This document shows, piece by piece, positions 1 through 11,092 of a stretch of DNA of 64,000 nt. Position 1 is the stretch's first letter. Each line of letters starts with the position of its first letter. The notes beneath the pieces were generated by a model. The model made no database searches, was not told the DNA's origin, and saw only the letters and a program-made list of their open reading frames with translations. Origin of the DNA: Adineta vaga (taxonomy: Eukaryota; Rotifera); contig CP075493.1 of the NCBI GenBank assembly GCA_021613535.1, forward strand, positions 4,526,001 to 4,590,000. The letters are read 5' to 3'. A program made the translations under genes and the position numbers.

Positions 1-2
1 AA

Positions 3-1079
3 ATGACAATATCTGTCTTAGATCTAGAAAATAAATGGATTTCCATTGGAAATATGTCTGAATCTTTAATGAACCAGAGATCGATATTCATTCCAGAAGA
101 TAATTCTATTCTTGTTATGGGTGGTACTCAAGATGAATTCCTCTTTTCAAATAAAATTCAAAAGTATCAATTGATAAATCAATCATTGATATTAAACTTC
201 AGCAGTTCGATGAATATTAAACGTAATCTTTATTCAGCTGATCGACTATCATTATCAGGTTTAATTCTGCTCATTGCTACATCAGAAGAACAATCAATTG
301 CTGAATTATTCGATCCTATTTCAAGTCACACGACATCAATCGAAATGTTAACTAATCGACGATTTTATACATCTGTTGTTCTTCCAAAAGAAGATAGAAT
401 TATTTTAATAGGTGGTAATAATTATTCGTCGACTGTTCTCTCAACTGGTGATGTTTTTAATGGTACACATTTTCTACCGATATTAAATAAAATGATGGTT
501 AAACGTATCTATCATACAGCTACATATATACCAACAATGAATAAAATTCTAATTACTGGTGGACGAGATAATGAAAATGATGGAAAAAATACATATGATA
601 CAATTGAATTCTATGATATAACTTCGAACATGTTTGAAAGAATACCCAATATTACGATGTCAATAGCACGAGCTCGACATACAGCTACTTATATTCCATT
701 TCCTATTGATAAAGTATTGATTATCGGCGGAGAAACTAATGATATCAATTATCTTGATAGTTGTGAATTATTTGATATTCAAACATTATCATTTACAAAA
801 CAAGGAACAATTGCTTATGGACGTTCGGATCATCATGCTGCATTATTGAATAATAATAATGATATTTTAATAACAGATGGTATTTCGAATAGTATGTCAA
901 TTATATCATCAGAAGTTTTTAGTCTAAAAACAATGTCTTCATGCCCAACGGCAACGATGAATACACTTCGAGAACGTTTTACATCGACATTAATACCATT
1001 AACTGGTGAAGTACTTGTGTGTGGTGGTAGAGATATTTTCTATAATACATTGAATAGTTGCGAACTTTATATTCCATAA
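3..1079 (+). CDS. Kelch-repeat protein, 5' end outside window
   Basis: The reading frame is open from the left edge and ends in TAA at 1077-1079. The protein consists of kelch-type beta-propeller blades of about 50 residues. Each blade has a hydrophobic strand ending in a Gly pair (for example ILITGGR near residue 180, KVLIIGGE near 240, EVLVCGGRD near 340), preceded by an Arg-x-x-His-Thr-Ala-Thr-Tyr-Ile-Pro motif (RIYHTATYIP, RARHTATYIP). Kelch propellers bind proteins or carbohydrates, and in bdelloids similar repeats often form the ectodomain of a type II membrane protein. No signal peptide or membrane segment is visible, so the N-terminus probably lies on upstream exons and the ATG at position 3 is likely internal. 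The family call is secure; the function is unknown. Confidence 0.8.
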   Translation: MTISVLDLENKWISIGNMSESLMNQRSIFIPEDNSILVMGGTQDEFLFSNKIQKYQLINQSLILNFSSSMNIKRNLYSADRLSLSGLILLIATSEEQSIAELFDPISSHTTSIEMLTNRRFYTSVVLPKEDRIILIGGNNYSSTVLSTGDVFNGTHFLPILNKMMVKRIYHTATYIPTMNKILITGGRDNENDGKNTYDTIEFYDITSNMFERIPNITMSIARARHTATYIPFPIDKVLIIGGETNDINYLDSCELFDIQTLSFTKQGTIAYGRSDHHAALLNNNNDILITDGISNSMSIISSEVFSLKTMSSCPTATMNTLRERFTSTLIPLTGEVLVCGGRDIFYNTLNSCELYIP

Positions 1080-1251
1080 GATTAAATCGAATAAAATATT
1101 TTTCTTTGGATTAATGACATTTGAGATTCAACGAGTAATCTATGTAACTCTATTTTAAAACGTACTAGTTAAGAATATGAAAAGAAGAAAAATCAATAAA
1201 TAAACTGAACAGAAAACTTCAGAGTGTTCCTCGGAAAGATAAATCATATTA

Positions 1252-3414
1252 TTACCAATAATAAAATTGATTACGTTCATTCTTATCATTCATATCACAA
1301 CCAGGAGTCCATTTGGAAAGTTTCGTTAGATTTTTAAAGCCAAGCTGTGCTGCTGGACTATTTGATTGTATAGTAAAGAAATCACATTGATTTACATCAC
1401 CCATAAATAGTGGATCGGCAATGAGACTACTATTATCTTGTCCAGTTTTTTGCCAATCAGAAAATGATGTATGATGTCTTCCGAATAGTAATGTTGTACC
1501 GTACGGATTATAATAAAGATTATTATTAAAGAAAGCAATGACATCTTGATCAGATTCGTAAGCTGAATGATTACTACCTTGAAATGTATCATAAACAATA
1601 TTACGTTGAAATATTAATGATGTATGATTTTCAGCAAGTGCAATATGAATATCACCATCCGTATCTGGATCACCAGCATGTGGTGGTGGATTAAGTGAAG
1701 CACGTGCAAAGACATTATTGATAATAGTATTATTAGCACCATAATGTTGAAAAAATGATGCCCAACCAGTGTTGTAAACAACATTATTGGAGACAACAAC
1801 TTGAGATGTACCTTCATCAAGATAGATACCCCACATATACATAGCATAACTAAATACGTTCTTAATGACATTTCCATGAATTACTGTTCCTGGTTGAATA
1901 CCAAGTGTATAGATACCACCTTGATCACAGAGTATATGTTGTCCAGTATTATAGATATAGTTACCTTGAACTAATATATTACTAGTATACGATGGAGCAT
2001 AACTCCAAGTCCAACCAAGCGATATCCCCGTATATCGATGATGATGAATACTATTATCAGCAATGATAACATCCATGGCTCGGTGACTGATAACGGCGAC
2101 ACCACTAGGAAAAACATTTCCACCATAACTTATTTCATTAGAGATAATATGAATAGATGTGGTCGGTGTTGGAACTGGTTCTATCATTTGTCCTATTCGA
2201 ATACCACCAGCACCAGTATCTGTTACTAAAGAATTAAGTATATTAATATTAGTTGTACCTTCTTTGATCCATACGCCATATGAACCTGTATGACTAATTT
2301 CAATATCGGAAATAATGATAGCTGTTGCATTAGCTATGTAGAGTGAAGCATATGTAAGAAAAGACGCTGCTTGGGCATCAGCCTGTTGTGTACGATCAAT
2401 ATTCCATGCACTATGTTGTATGACGATATTATTTATAATGATATCTTCGACAGGATTTGTAACATCATCACCAGCTACGGTCATAACGATTTCATTTATT
2501 GGCGTAATGATTTCAGATTGATTTGGATCGTAAGATCCATCTGTTGCTAAATAAACTGTTTTAGTTGCACTGACGAAACAAAATGTATTTGCAGACAATG
2601 CTGTACACATATTTTCAACATGAAAGCGTCGTTGACCTTGAGCTACAGCTGCTCCAATGGGACGATCCGATGGATTTGTAAAGAGAATTGTTCGATTACT
2701 ATCAAGTTTATCAATGTAATGATGTGATGTTGTCCAACTGTGATAGACAACAACCATTGTATCATTGAGTGGCCAGGATGAATCAAATTGTCCATCAGCA
2801 TAATGAAAACCATATCGTGCTTGATTCGGATCGGATAATGGAGCTTCATATTGCAGATATGTCGATGGATTCATAGGAACACGTGTACGAGGAATACGTT
2901 GAGTATTGACAAATAATTGATTGATAAACACTGATGTAGTAACATTTGCTTGATAAACATTACCACCCATGGATATCCAACCAGTCACTGGTATTCCACC
3001 ACTTACACTTGCTTTTGGTAATAAGCGATGTACATATTTGGAAAAGATCTGTTTCTGATACAACATAACATCGTTGACATTCATTGTTGTCAATCGTGTA
3101 TGACTATGAACTTGTCGAAAGCGAATAGGATCGACATAGTGATGAACTGGATATAAATAAATTGTTGCTCTTCGTGATGATGTCATTCTACAATAATAAT
3201 TCCGTTCGATATGATCAAGTGCTTGTTGAAGTGATGAATAGGGTCGTGTAAATGAACCATCTGCATTATCACCAAATAATAATGGAAATGGAACAACATA
3301 AAGCTCATTGATCAATGCTGTTGTGCTACATGACGAATTAATATGATTTGTCTTAACAAATGCTACTAAAACATAAAACAATACTATCAATTGAAACATA
3401 TCGATCCGTATCAT
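1252..3414 (-). CDS. Secreted right-handed beta-helix protein, intronless
   Basis: A single 720-codon exon starts with a classical signal peptide (hydrophobic FQLIVLFYVLVAFV, residues 7-20). After a DGSFTRPYSSLQQAL motif, typical of the start of bacterial beta-helix (pectate-lyase-like) domains, residues about 320-700 hold short turns of the type IIISDIEIS, INILNSLVTDT and VVVSNNVVYNTG, which fits parallel beta-helix coils of roughly 22-25 residues. Such proteins are usually polysaccharide lyases, hydrolases or epimerases. I cannot point to catalytic residues, so the substrate is unknown. The lack of introns in a 2.2 kb gene and the bacterial-type architecture suggest horizontal acquisition (inference). 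It converges with the kelch gene, 172 bases away. Confidence 0.75.
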   Translation of the reverse strand: MIRIDMFQLIVLFYVLVAFVKTNHINSSCSTTALINELYVVPFPLLFGDNADGSFTRPYSSLQQALDHIERNYYCRMTSSRRATIYLYPVHHYVDPIRFRQVHSHTRLTTMNVNDVMLYQKQIFSKYVHRLLPKASVSGGIPVTGWISMGGNVYQANVTTSVFINQLFVNTQRIPRTRVPMNPSTYLQYEAPLSDPNQARYGFHYADGQFDSSWPLNDTMVVVYHSWTTSHHYIDKLDSNRTILFTNPSDRPIGAAVAQGQRRFHVENMCTALSANTFCFVSATKTVYLATDGSYDPNQSEIITPINEIVMTVAGDDVTNPVEDIIINNIVIQHSAWNIDRTQQADAQAASFLTYASLYIANATAIIISDIEISHTGSYGVWIKEGTTNINILNSLVTDTGAGGIRIGQMIEPVPTPTTSIHIISNEISYGGNVFPSGVAVISHRAMDVIIADNSIHHHRYTGISLGWTWSYAPSYTSNILVQGNYIYNTGQHILCDQGGIYTLGIQPGTVIHGNVIKNVFSYAMYMWGIYLDEGTSQVVVSNNVVYNTGWASFFQHYGANNTIINNVFARASLNPPPHAGDPDTDGDIHIALAENHTSLIFQRNIVYDTFQGSNHSAYESDQDVIAFFNNNLYYNPYGTTLLFGRHHTSFSDWQKTGQDNSSLIADPLFMGDVNQCDFFTIQSNSPAAQLGFKNLTKLSKWTPGCDMNDKNERNQFYYW

Positions 3415-4174
3415 AATACTGTTGTCTATGTTTCCTGTCGTTTTTCTTATAATTAATAAATCTAAAATAAATGAGAATTAATATGCCATCAGTAACTACA
3501 CACTAGAATAATACGAACGAAAAAAAAACGAATATTTAGAGTAATAATCTTCTTTATTAACACATGTACCTTGAAATATTAATAGATTTTGAGATAAAAT
3601 GCATATTATATCATCTGGTTATACAAATTTTATTCACACTACAGCGATAATAATATTAATAAATCTTTTCTATCTTCATATGAAAGTCAATAAATTATTT
3701 ATACATACTCATCCCAATTAAAATTTTTGATAAAACAAATCTTTCTGAATTATTCTACAAAACATTTGTATATAGTTTCAAAAAAATTCGTTTGGTTCCA
3801 TTTGCCATCGATCAATAATAGTATAATTTCTATTAACTTTTATTTCAGTTTAAATTAATAGAACACCAATCTGAAGTATTGTTTTTATTTATGGACGTCT
3901 TACCTGGCGTTGTGCATGACATGTGACAAAATATACAAGGTTACATCATGAAGTAAAGGACAAAAAAAAGAAAAATACTACGAAATTTGAATGATTTATT
4001 GTTGTTTACGTTTGTAAAACAGATACAAACTTTTTCTTACTCTCGCCTTCTATTTATATGTATGCGAACAAAATCTTCTGTATAATAGAAGTTGATTTTT
4101 TTCTCGAAAAGAAAAACAAATTTGAACAATAAGAAGAAGGAAGTTCGATTATCCATTGCATATCAATGAATTCT
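3415..4174. other. Intergenic, AT-rich, no gene seen
   Basis: This stretch lies between the start of the beta-helix gene and the end of the receptor gene, both on the minus strand. It should hold the beta-helix promoter and the receptor 3' UTR. No convincing open frame or repeat was found. Confidence 0.5.
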
Positions 4175-6355
4175 TTACGTTAGCTTATAAAATTCAGGTG
4201 AAGATAAAAGTGTCAATGCAGTAAACAAAGCCATTGAAATCGAAAAAAGAATTAAACAAAGACGATCAATAACCATGGCCATAAATCTCCAATCCTGTGA
4301 TTCATCATCGAGTTTTTCTTCTCGTTGAATATGATGCGTTATAATAGCTAAATGATTAATAATCATTCGTAGTTCTGAACGAATCAGTTCTTTATCAAAT
4401 AAAGGATTTTCTTTTGTTAAATCTTGTTGACGACGAGAATGCGATGATTTAGAACTCGGAGTTAGTGAAAAATTGATTATGGAATCTGGACATTGTCTAT
4501 CTTTATCATCGGAAAATGTTGAAGAATGTTCATTTATATTGATTATATTATTCGGTAATGTTTCGAAAACATTACTTAATAATGGTGCAGATGGAATTTT
4601 GTTATCAAGATTATTAATAGATCCATTGATTACATTGGATTCTTTATCTGATTGTGACCAACGACGTCGTATTGCATGCCATGAAAGATCATATCGAGGA
4701 CGTTTCATCCGTAATAACCAAGCCAAATAATCACAAATATATTTTCGAGTCTGAAAAAGAAGTATCAAATCGAATGGAAAGAATTCTAAGATGTAACTTA
4801 ACATACCCATTTAGGTATTAGATGATTTTTTCCATTTCGAAAATGAATTGAAATAACTAATACGGATGCCACAACGGATATTGTTGACATTATCATAATA
4901 CATAGAAAATATTTAGTTATAATAGGTACAGCTGCTGAACTTGGTGGCATGATTTCTGCCATTAATAAACTGAACATAATTACCGAAAGAAGAATTGTAA
5001 TTTCTATAAAAAAAAGACACGATTACATGTCATAAATAAAATAAATTCATTATACGATCAATTTCAAATTCTTACGTAATGTTAATTTTTCACCACTATC
5101 GGGTGCTAGAACAAAGCCAAGTATTGTCATACAACTGATCAAAAAACAAGGTACTAAAGATGAAAGAAAGACAATCAATGTTTGTGTTCGATCAAATCAT
5201 TCTTACCAACGATATTTGTGAAATAATACATCGAACGTCGACGAATTTTAAGTGTATAGAGAACGAAGGGATATAACGTCGGACAACAATCATATTTTAA
5301 TGCATCACTAACTGCTGTAAAATCTAAATAAAAATATATCATTATCTAAGAATAACAAACTCATGAGAAATTACTTTCTAGATCCCATTCTGCACTTTTT
5401 ATATACGCATCTAATTGACCTTTATTACTGTCAGCAGTCAGATTAATTCCTATCAGAAGAAAAACAATCTTATCAGAATATCTCGTTTCTTTTTTTTTCA
5501 TCATATAATTTACCATCACTATCGTATGTCCATGATCCAAATTTCAATGTACAATATTGTGTATCCAAAAAAATGCAAAGATAAACGATAAAAATTTAAT
5601 GAAATTATTAAAACAAAACTTACAAATGGAAATAAAGCAATATTAAATGAACAAATTGATTTGAATATTCCTGGTGGAACATATAAGATATTTCCATCAT
5701 GTTGTACAACGGCATTGACTTTCATAGTACTATCAAACTTTTCGTCAGCACTGAAAAGAAATGCAATTTATCATTCGATCATACTTATCGTTTAAGAAAC
5801 GAGTATACCTATTATAGAGAAGAATATCTGGTGTCCAAATTTGTGCACTTGGTAATCGAACAGAAGAAATGCCACCAAATTCATTTGGATCCCAAACCAA
5901 ATTATAATCATGCCATGACTGTAAGAAAGTAATTTTTAGAATAATAAAAGTAGTTAGTATATATAGAAAGAGACATACGAGAACTAACCAACCACTGATA
6001 ATAATCACTTCATTTTTTCCATCCTAGAAATAGTCGAAGACTACGGTAGAGTAGAAAGAAATAATCTTTATTCTTACTTACAAAATCAATTATTTGTTGT
6101 AGAGCTAAATTCATACTGACAGCAACTGTTTTATTATCATCTTCAACAGGTCGTTCAAGTAGATCATATTGTCGATCAGTCAAGAGATATTTTGTTAAAC
6201 GACGATGATGAGTGCCTCCAACTATCATTCGTTATAGTTTCTCTTTTGTCTTCGCTAAAACTCATCAACTTACGTATTACGTTGAATAATGAAGATACAA
6301 TTAGTAGGTACAATATCAATTGTTGTTGTTGTTGTTGTTGTTTTGTATTTACCAT
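4175..6355 (-). CDS. Nicotinic acetylcholine receptor-type (Cys-loop) subunit, 11 exons
   Basis: A subunit of a pentameric ligand-gated cation channel at the plasma membrane. Exons, 5' to 3': 6355-6274, 6221-6082, 6023-5979, 5918-5809, 5750-5624, 5565-5514, 5449-5375, 5323-5207, 5153-5076, 5003-4807, 4750-4175. They sum to 1,599 bases, or 532 residues. The signal peptide follows a run of seven Gln. The Cys-loop is C-x13-C (CSFNIALFPFDTQYC). A vicinal Cys pair (KYDCCP) marks an alpha-type subunit. TM2 reads QITILLSVIMFSLLMAEI with TM3 after it; a long cytoplasmic loop and TM4 (DWRFMAMVIDRLCLILF) form the last exon. Introns are 47-72 bases. One of them (5566-5623) has GT at its start but TG instead of AG at its end. 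The family is certain; ligand and partners are unknown. Confidence 0.93.
5566..5623 (-). other. Non-canonical GT-TG intron in receptor gene
   Basis: The intron begins GTAAGTTTTG and ends in a T-rich tract followed by TTTTTTTG, directly before GATACACAATATTG. Joining the exons here yields FPFDTQYC, exactly the conserved end of the Cys-loop, and the full gene then sums to 533 codons. No AG lies between the T tract and the codon for Asp. The next AG downstream would delete the second Cys of the loop. Confidence 0.75.
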
Positions 6356-8098
6356 GAGTCCTTCAAAAATTTACATATAGCATAAGATGAAATCATACAT
6401 GTACCATTTTAGAACATTGACAAATTATATTTGCAGTAATTATTAAATTAACATGTCTATGAAGCATTGTGCATAAGAAAAACATATAGTCAGGTTCGTA
6501 GAACTAGCGAGTTCTTTATCTCTGCCTCTCTCGAGTATGCTTACCCTCGATTTGTCAGTTATAGTTATCTGGGTTTGTATATTCGAAGAGTCGTTGAAAA
6601 AATATAATCTATCAATTAGTTTCTATTGACAACTTTCTCAAGATTAATAATAAAGATTTATACTTTATTACGAAGAGTTTAAGAATGATGATGAAAAAGA
6701 TAATTGTAAATAGTTTTGTACAATTAAGAAAAACACCTATATCGGAAAAGTGTTAATAATAATAATATAAAAGAAAATAATTGTATAATACACGTGTGAA
6801 AGTGAAAGAAATAGAGGAGATTAGATTTTATTTGTATTTGAATAGAATAATAAAGGTAATCGATTTTTCTGATCAAAATAGTGAGGAAAAGAAAAGAAAA
6901 GAAATACGATAGATTTATTAAATTATAAATTACACATTCCCCTGTCATGGTTGAATGACGAATACAAGATCAATAGAAAAGAAATCAACGATTATTTTTG
7001 TAGCCATGAGAATGTTATTATCAACTTAGACATGTATATTTCTTAGAAAACAATTATATACATCGATTGTTATGCGACTAATTTCAATTCATTCTTTTTT
7101 TTCTAATTTCAATATTGACTTTATTTGAAGTTGAAACCATTGTTTTACATCACTTCAATGAAAATATATTTTGATTTGAATAGAATTATCATAATTAACT
7201 TTCTCAAAGTATCTTATACGAATAAAAATGAAATACGATCACTCACATGAAAATAAGAAGAATTGTCAATCGTATGTTCATTGAAATTCAATAATAAACG
7301 GTGTTTTACCTGAATGAGTGTCGATACGTAGGCAATCATGTACAATATCTATTCTTTTCTAATATGATTCTAAAGAGATCATTTCTCAACATGTTTCATG
7401 TCGTGTTTGTTAAATATTCTCAATTGTGTACTTGCGATATTCATTCATGTTGGAAAGTATCGACATATTTATCATATAGATGCTTCAATTCAACTTGATA
7501 ATTACTAAAGTAGCGTATTTCGTACTTTTGTAGAATAACTGTCTTTTTTGGTAGCAAAGCTTTATTGTATAAAACAACACAGTAACATAAAGTCAACGGA
7601 AGGTATTGTACTTATACAAAAGCTGGAGTAGAAAAAAAAAGGACACATGACGTATGTCTTTTGTCCGTGGAATATAAATAAGAACGAGAAAAGTTATATA
7701 TACTAATAGTGATTGTAGATGGGGTGACGCGTGTAAAGTCTAACAAGAATAACTGCCTGAAATATGGTTATACTAGATCAACTTTTCATCGAACAATGAT
7801 TCACTCAATGTGTACATAAAGAAATAACAAGGTACAAATAGTAGAAAACTTCAATATTCTCTTCAATGAGATTTAAAACTCGATAAATCATACAGTCTTT
7901 TCCAAAAAAGAAAAGAAAAGTATATGTTTGATTTGAATAAAAATAAGGAGTTCGTTAAAGACGATTACAAGAGTGAAAAAAATACATAGTTCGTATATCT
8001 TATAAATGCGTCATTAATGACACGATAGTAACTGAAGCATAACATTTGCGTTACCTAGACTGTCTTCATTATGAATGCAATATTTTTGATATATCACG
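6356..8098. other. Long intergenic region between divergent genes
   Basis: 1.7 kb separates the receptor (leftward) from the ABHD6-like gene (rightward), so both promoters should lie here. Only short open frames of about 65-75 codons occur, with biased, low-complexity composition. No domain, tRNA or transposon was recognised. Confidence 0.5.
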
Positions 8099-9358
8099 AT
8101 GGGTATAGTCATGAAAGATTGGCTTCTTACACTTTATTATGAGTGAGTAAACATTCCATCGAAATGATTTGTTTTAAACTAAATTTTCTGTTTTATAGAC
8201 TGACGGGTCTATATGTTGGTGTAAAAAAACATACATTATCGCTTGATGATGATGAACATACGATATTCAGTTATTATGAAAAAGGTAAACCTATCCTTGG
8301 ACAAGCAAGTATGCTATTTATACACGGATTTTCATCGAATAAAGAAGCATGGCTTCCTGTAATGCAAGTAAAACTATTACGAATTCATTTCATTACAATA
8401 CTCTTTTATATTTTAAGTTTATTCCTGATGAATATCATTCGATTTTAATTGATTTACCACGACATGGAGAAACAGTTGATTTAAAAGAAGATCAACATAC
8501 TATTGATGAAGTTCTTGATAAATTAAAATTAGTAATAGATCTATTTTCTACTTCTAAACATAAATATGTTTTCTTCATTTAGTTTATTGATAATATGAAA
8601 CTAACTGAACCAATATATTTAATTGGAGCATCTATCGGTGGAACAATTGTTGCTCTATTTACGATTAAATATCCTGAATATATTAGTATGATCTGTTTAC
8701 TTGCACCACCTCGTAAGTAACCCTATTTATTTTGATACATCGATCGAATTCATTTGATAAATTTCATAGCTATAAAACGGTATGAAAGTGATTTAATTCG
8801 ACAAATACATTCAGGAATGGATCATATTCTTTTACCAGCAACTACGAAAGAATTTTATGATATGGTGAATTTATTAACAGTGAAGAAAGTTGATGAACCT
8901 AAAGCATTTCTTGATAAATATTTCAAATCACGATTACGTGTACGAGAACAACAGAGACAAAGTAAATTATTGAATATATTTCATTATATTCTCTTTCAAT
9001 TGAATTATTTAGTATTGCAATCATTTCTTGAATATGAATATTTTAATCTTGAACAATATTATGAACAATTAAAAACAACTCAATGTTCAGCATTGATTCT
9101 TTGGGGTCGTCAAGATCAAGTATGTGTAATTGTGAGAGAGAGAAAATGTAATGTATTTCTAATTTTCAAATTATTTAGTTATGTAAAGTTGAAGCTGCTG
9201 ATTATTTTTCCAATTTAATTTCCGATTCTCAAGTAATACTTTTTGATCAATGTGGTCATTTTATTTCCTATGAAAAACCAGAAGAAACAGCAAAAAATAT
9301 CATTGAATTCTTAGACGTGCAATCCTATGATATAGTCGAAGAGTCCACTGCATTTTAA
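8099..9358 (+). CDS. ABHD6: ABHD6-like alpha/beta-hydrolase (monoacylglycerol lipase)
   Basis: Exons 8099-8142, 8199-8367, 8418-8531, 8583-8712, 8770-9119 and 9179-9358 give 328 residues. Vertebrate ABHD6 hydrolyses 2-arachidonoylglycerol and related monoacylglycerols at membranes. The alignment by eye is good throughout: MLFIHGFSSNKEAWLPV for the oxyanion region, GASIGG for the nucleophile elbow (Ser), WGRQDQ for the catalytic Asp, and DQCGHF for the catalytic His. The triad appears intact. Human ABHD6 has an N-terminal membrane anchor; here the N-terminus is short (MGIVMKDWLLTLYYE) and lacks a clear TM helix, so a missing upstream exon is possible. An alternative in-frame ATG is at 8111. 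Introns are 50-59 bases. Confidence 0.9.
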
Positions 9359-9639
9359 ATACAATTGTATATTTTTTTGTAAAACTTATTTCAGCTTATC
9401 AACTTTGTTGAATACAATCTAATCATTATTCGACAAAATCTCTTATTTCTTAATATTTATAAAATGAGTACGAATTATGCTCGAGTCTATATTGTGCTAG
9501 TTTGAACATAAGAACAAATACTTCTTGGTTTCTTTTGGATATTTATGTTTAGGATATCTGTGAATTAGTCAATTAATCTGTATTTCATATGAAGTTTGTT
9601 TTCTCGAATAAATGAACTAGAAAAAAAAGAATCTAGTTT

Positions 9640-10574
9640 TTATAATGGAGTATAAAGACGAACATATGGTTGCCAAGGAAAAGGACAGTATCGAACATCA
9701 ACATAAATGTCATATGAACGTTTTGTTCGTTCATTAATCAATCGAATCATTCGTTGATCACAATCAATAATTAATTGTATGACATCATCTGTCTCCATAT
9801 CATTTTGCCATCTACTATAATTTGTATTAGTAACACCGTGTAAATAAACATAATTATCCTTTCCCCAACCATAAAATGTGGGATTTTATACGGATGTGCG
9901 TAATCTGCTGTAGTTTGGGATATAATTCCAATAAAAATTCGACTTCTTGTTGGATCATATTGATCAAGTATAAATCGAATACGATGATTTCCCCACGAAT
10001 ATTCACCATAGGCATTTAAACTTTGATGTATGTTATGTTTTCGTCCACCCATATCATCAAATGCTTTTTCAGTCAATACAATTGTTCTTATAAATGGAAT
10101 TATAGTATCCATTTCTTCCATTTGTACTTTTTGATGTTTAATAAATAAATTTTGTAGTCGAGAAAGTTTCTCTGTCCATTGTTTTAGGTCTTTTTCAAAG
10201 TAATTTCCTTCATCTTGAGCTTTACGTAATTGTTTTGTAAGTGTTGCCAAACTTTCATCGATAGTATCAGTTTGTTCTCGATTAAGATTGAATAAATCAT
10301 GACGAATAGTATTTGCTGTTTTATGAATTTTCTCAATCGATTCTTGTTCCCATCGATCAATTTGTCCCATAATCATTCGACGATGTTCATCTGTCGAATT
10401 TTGTTTGAAACGATCATGAATATCGAGTAATTCATAGAATTGTTCGTCGAGATCATGTCGATGTTCATTTGTGTGCTGTAAACAAAATGTTTTCGAACAA
10501 CCAGGACATATAAATACACCAGCGGTTTTGCCGCATGATATACAAAATTTCTTCTGTTTTTTTGATGTCAACAT
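9640..10574 (-). CDS. B-box zinc-finger / coiled-coil / SPRY-like protein, one-base frame break
   Basis: The N-terminus carries a B-box-type zinc finger (CISCGK, CPGCSKTFCLQH, then further His), followed by about 130 residues of heptad-rich coiled coil and a C-terminal SPRY/B30.2-like region (FIGIISQTT, YGWGKDNYVYLHG, DDVIQLIIDCD, CPFPWQPYVRLYTP). The frame that encodes the SPRY-like end is one base out of register with the frame upstream. The break falls at the AAAA run at 9884-9887: one more A would join the frames and move the stop from 9771 to 9640. Either the gene is disrupted or the assembly lost one base. An upstream in-frame ATG at 10613 exists, but 10574 gives a start next to the zinc finger. 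TRIM-like proteins of this layout (without RING) are often regulators; the role here is unknown. Confidence 0.75.
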
Positions 10575-11092
10575 AGAAATCTTATGATAGTAAATATACA
10601 GATACGAAGACAAAACTTATAAACAACTACTACTATCACTATCTGATAGTATTATTTAGAAGAAAAGGGTTATCTCCAACCACGACGTGCTGGGAGAAAA
10701 GGTAGACCACTTTTTGTAGAGTCAAATTTCAACGAAGATAACACGGCGACAATATTTATTTTTCATGATGAAGAGACAGTTTTGAGAAATTCCATTTGCG
10801 TCATGTTCGTATAGATTGCAAACATCTTTCCTAATAAAATATTTGCTCGTGAGTAAACAATGATATAATCAGAAAACGATCAAATATTATTTCTGTTATT
10901 GTATAAGATGAAAATGTTGAAATCATAATCGAAAATAGAGATGAAGTACATAAGACACTAGCACCCTCAATCGATATGTGGATTTCAATTGACTTAAACA
11001 ATCCTCCAATAGAGTTTCATTGAGAAATCTTGTCTTGTCTTTTCTTTTCATTTCGAAATTCTATTCTCATTCTCAAACGGACAGTCAATAGA
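10575..11092. other. Intergenic between divergent genes
   Basis: About 500 bases with no recognisable gene. It should contain the promoters of the B-box gene (leftward) and the F-box-like gene (rightward). Confidence 0.5.
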
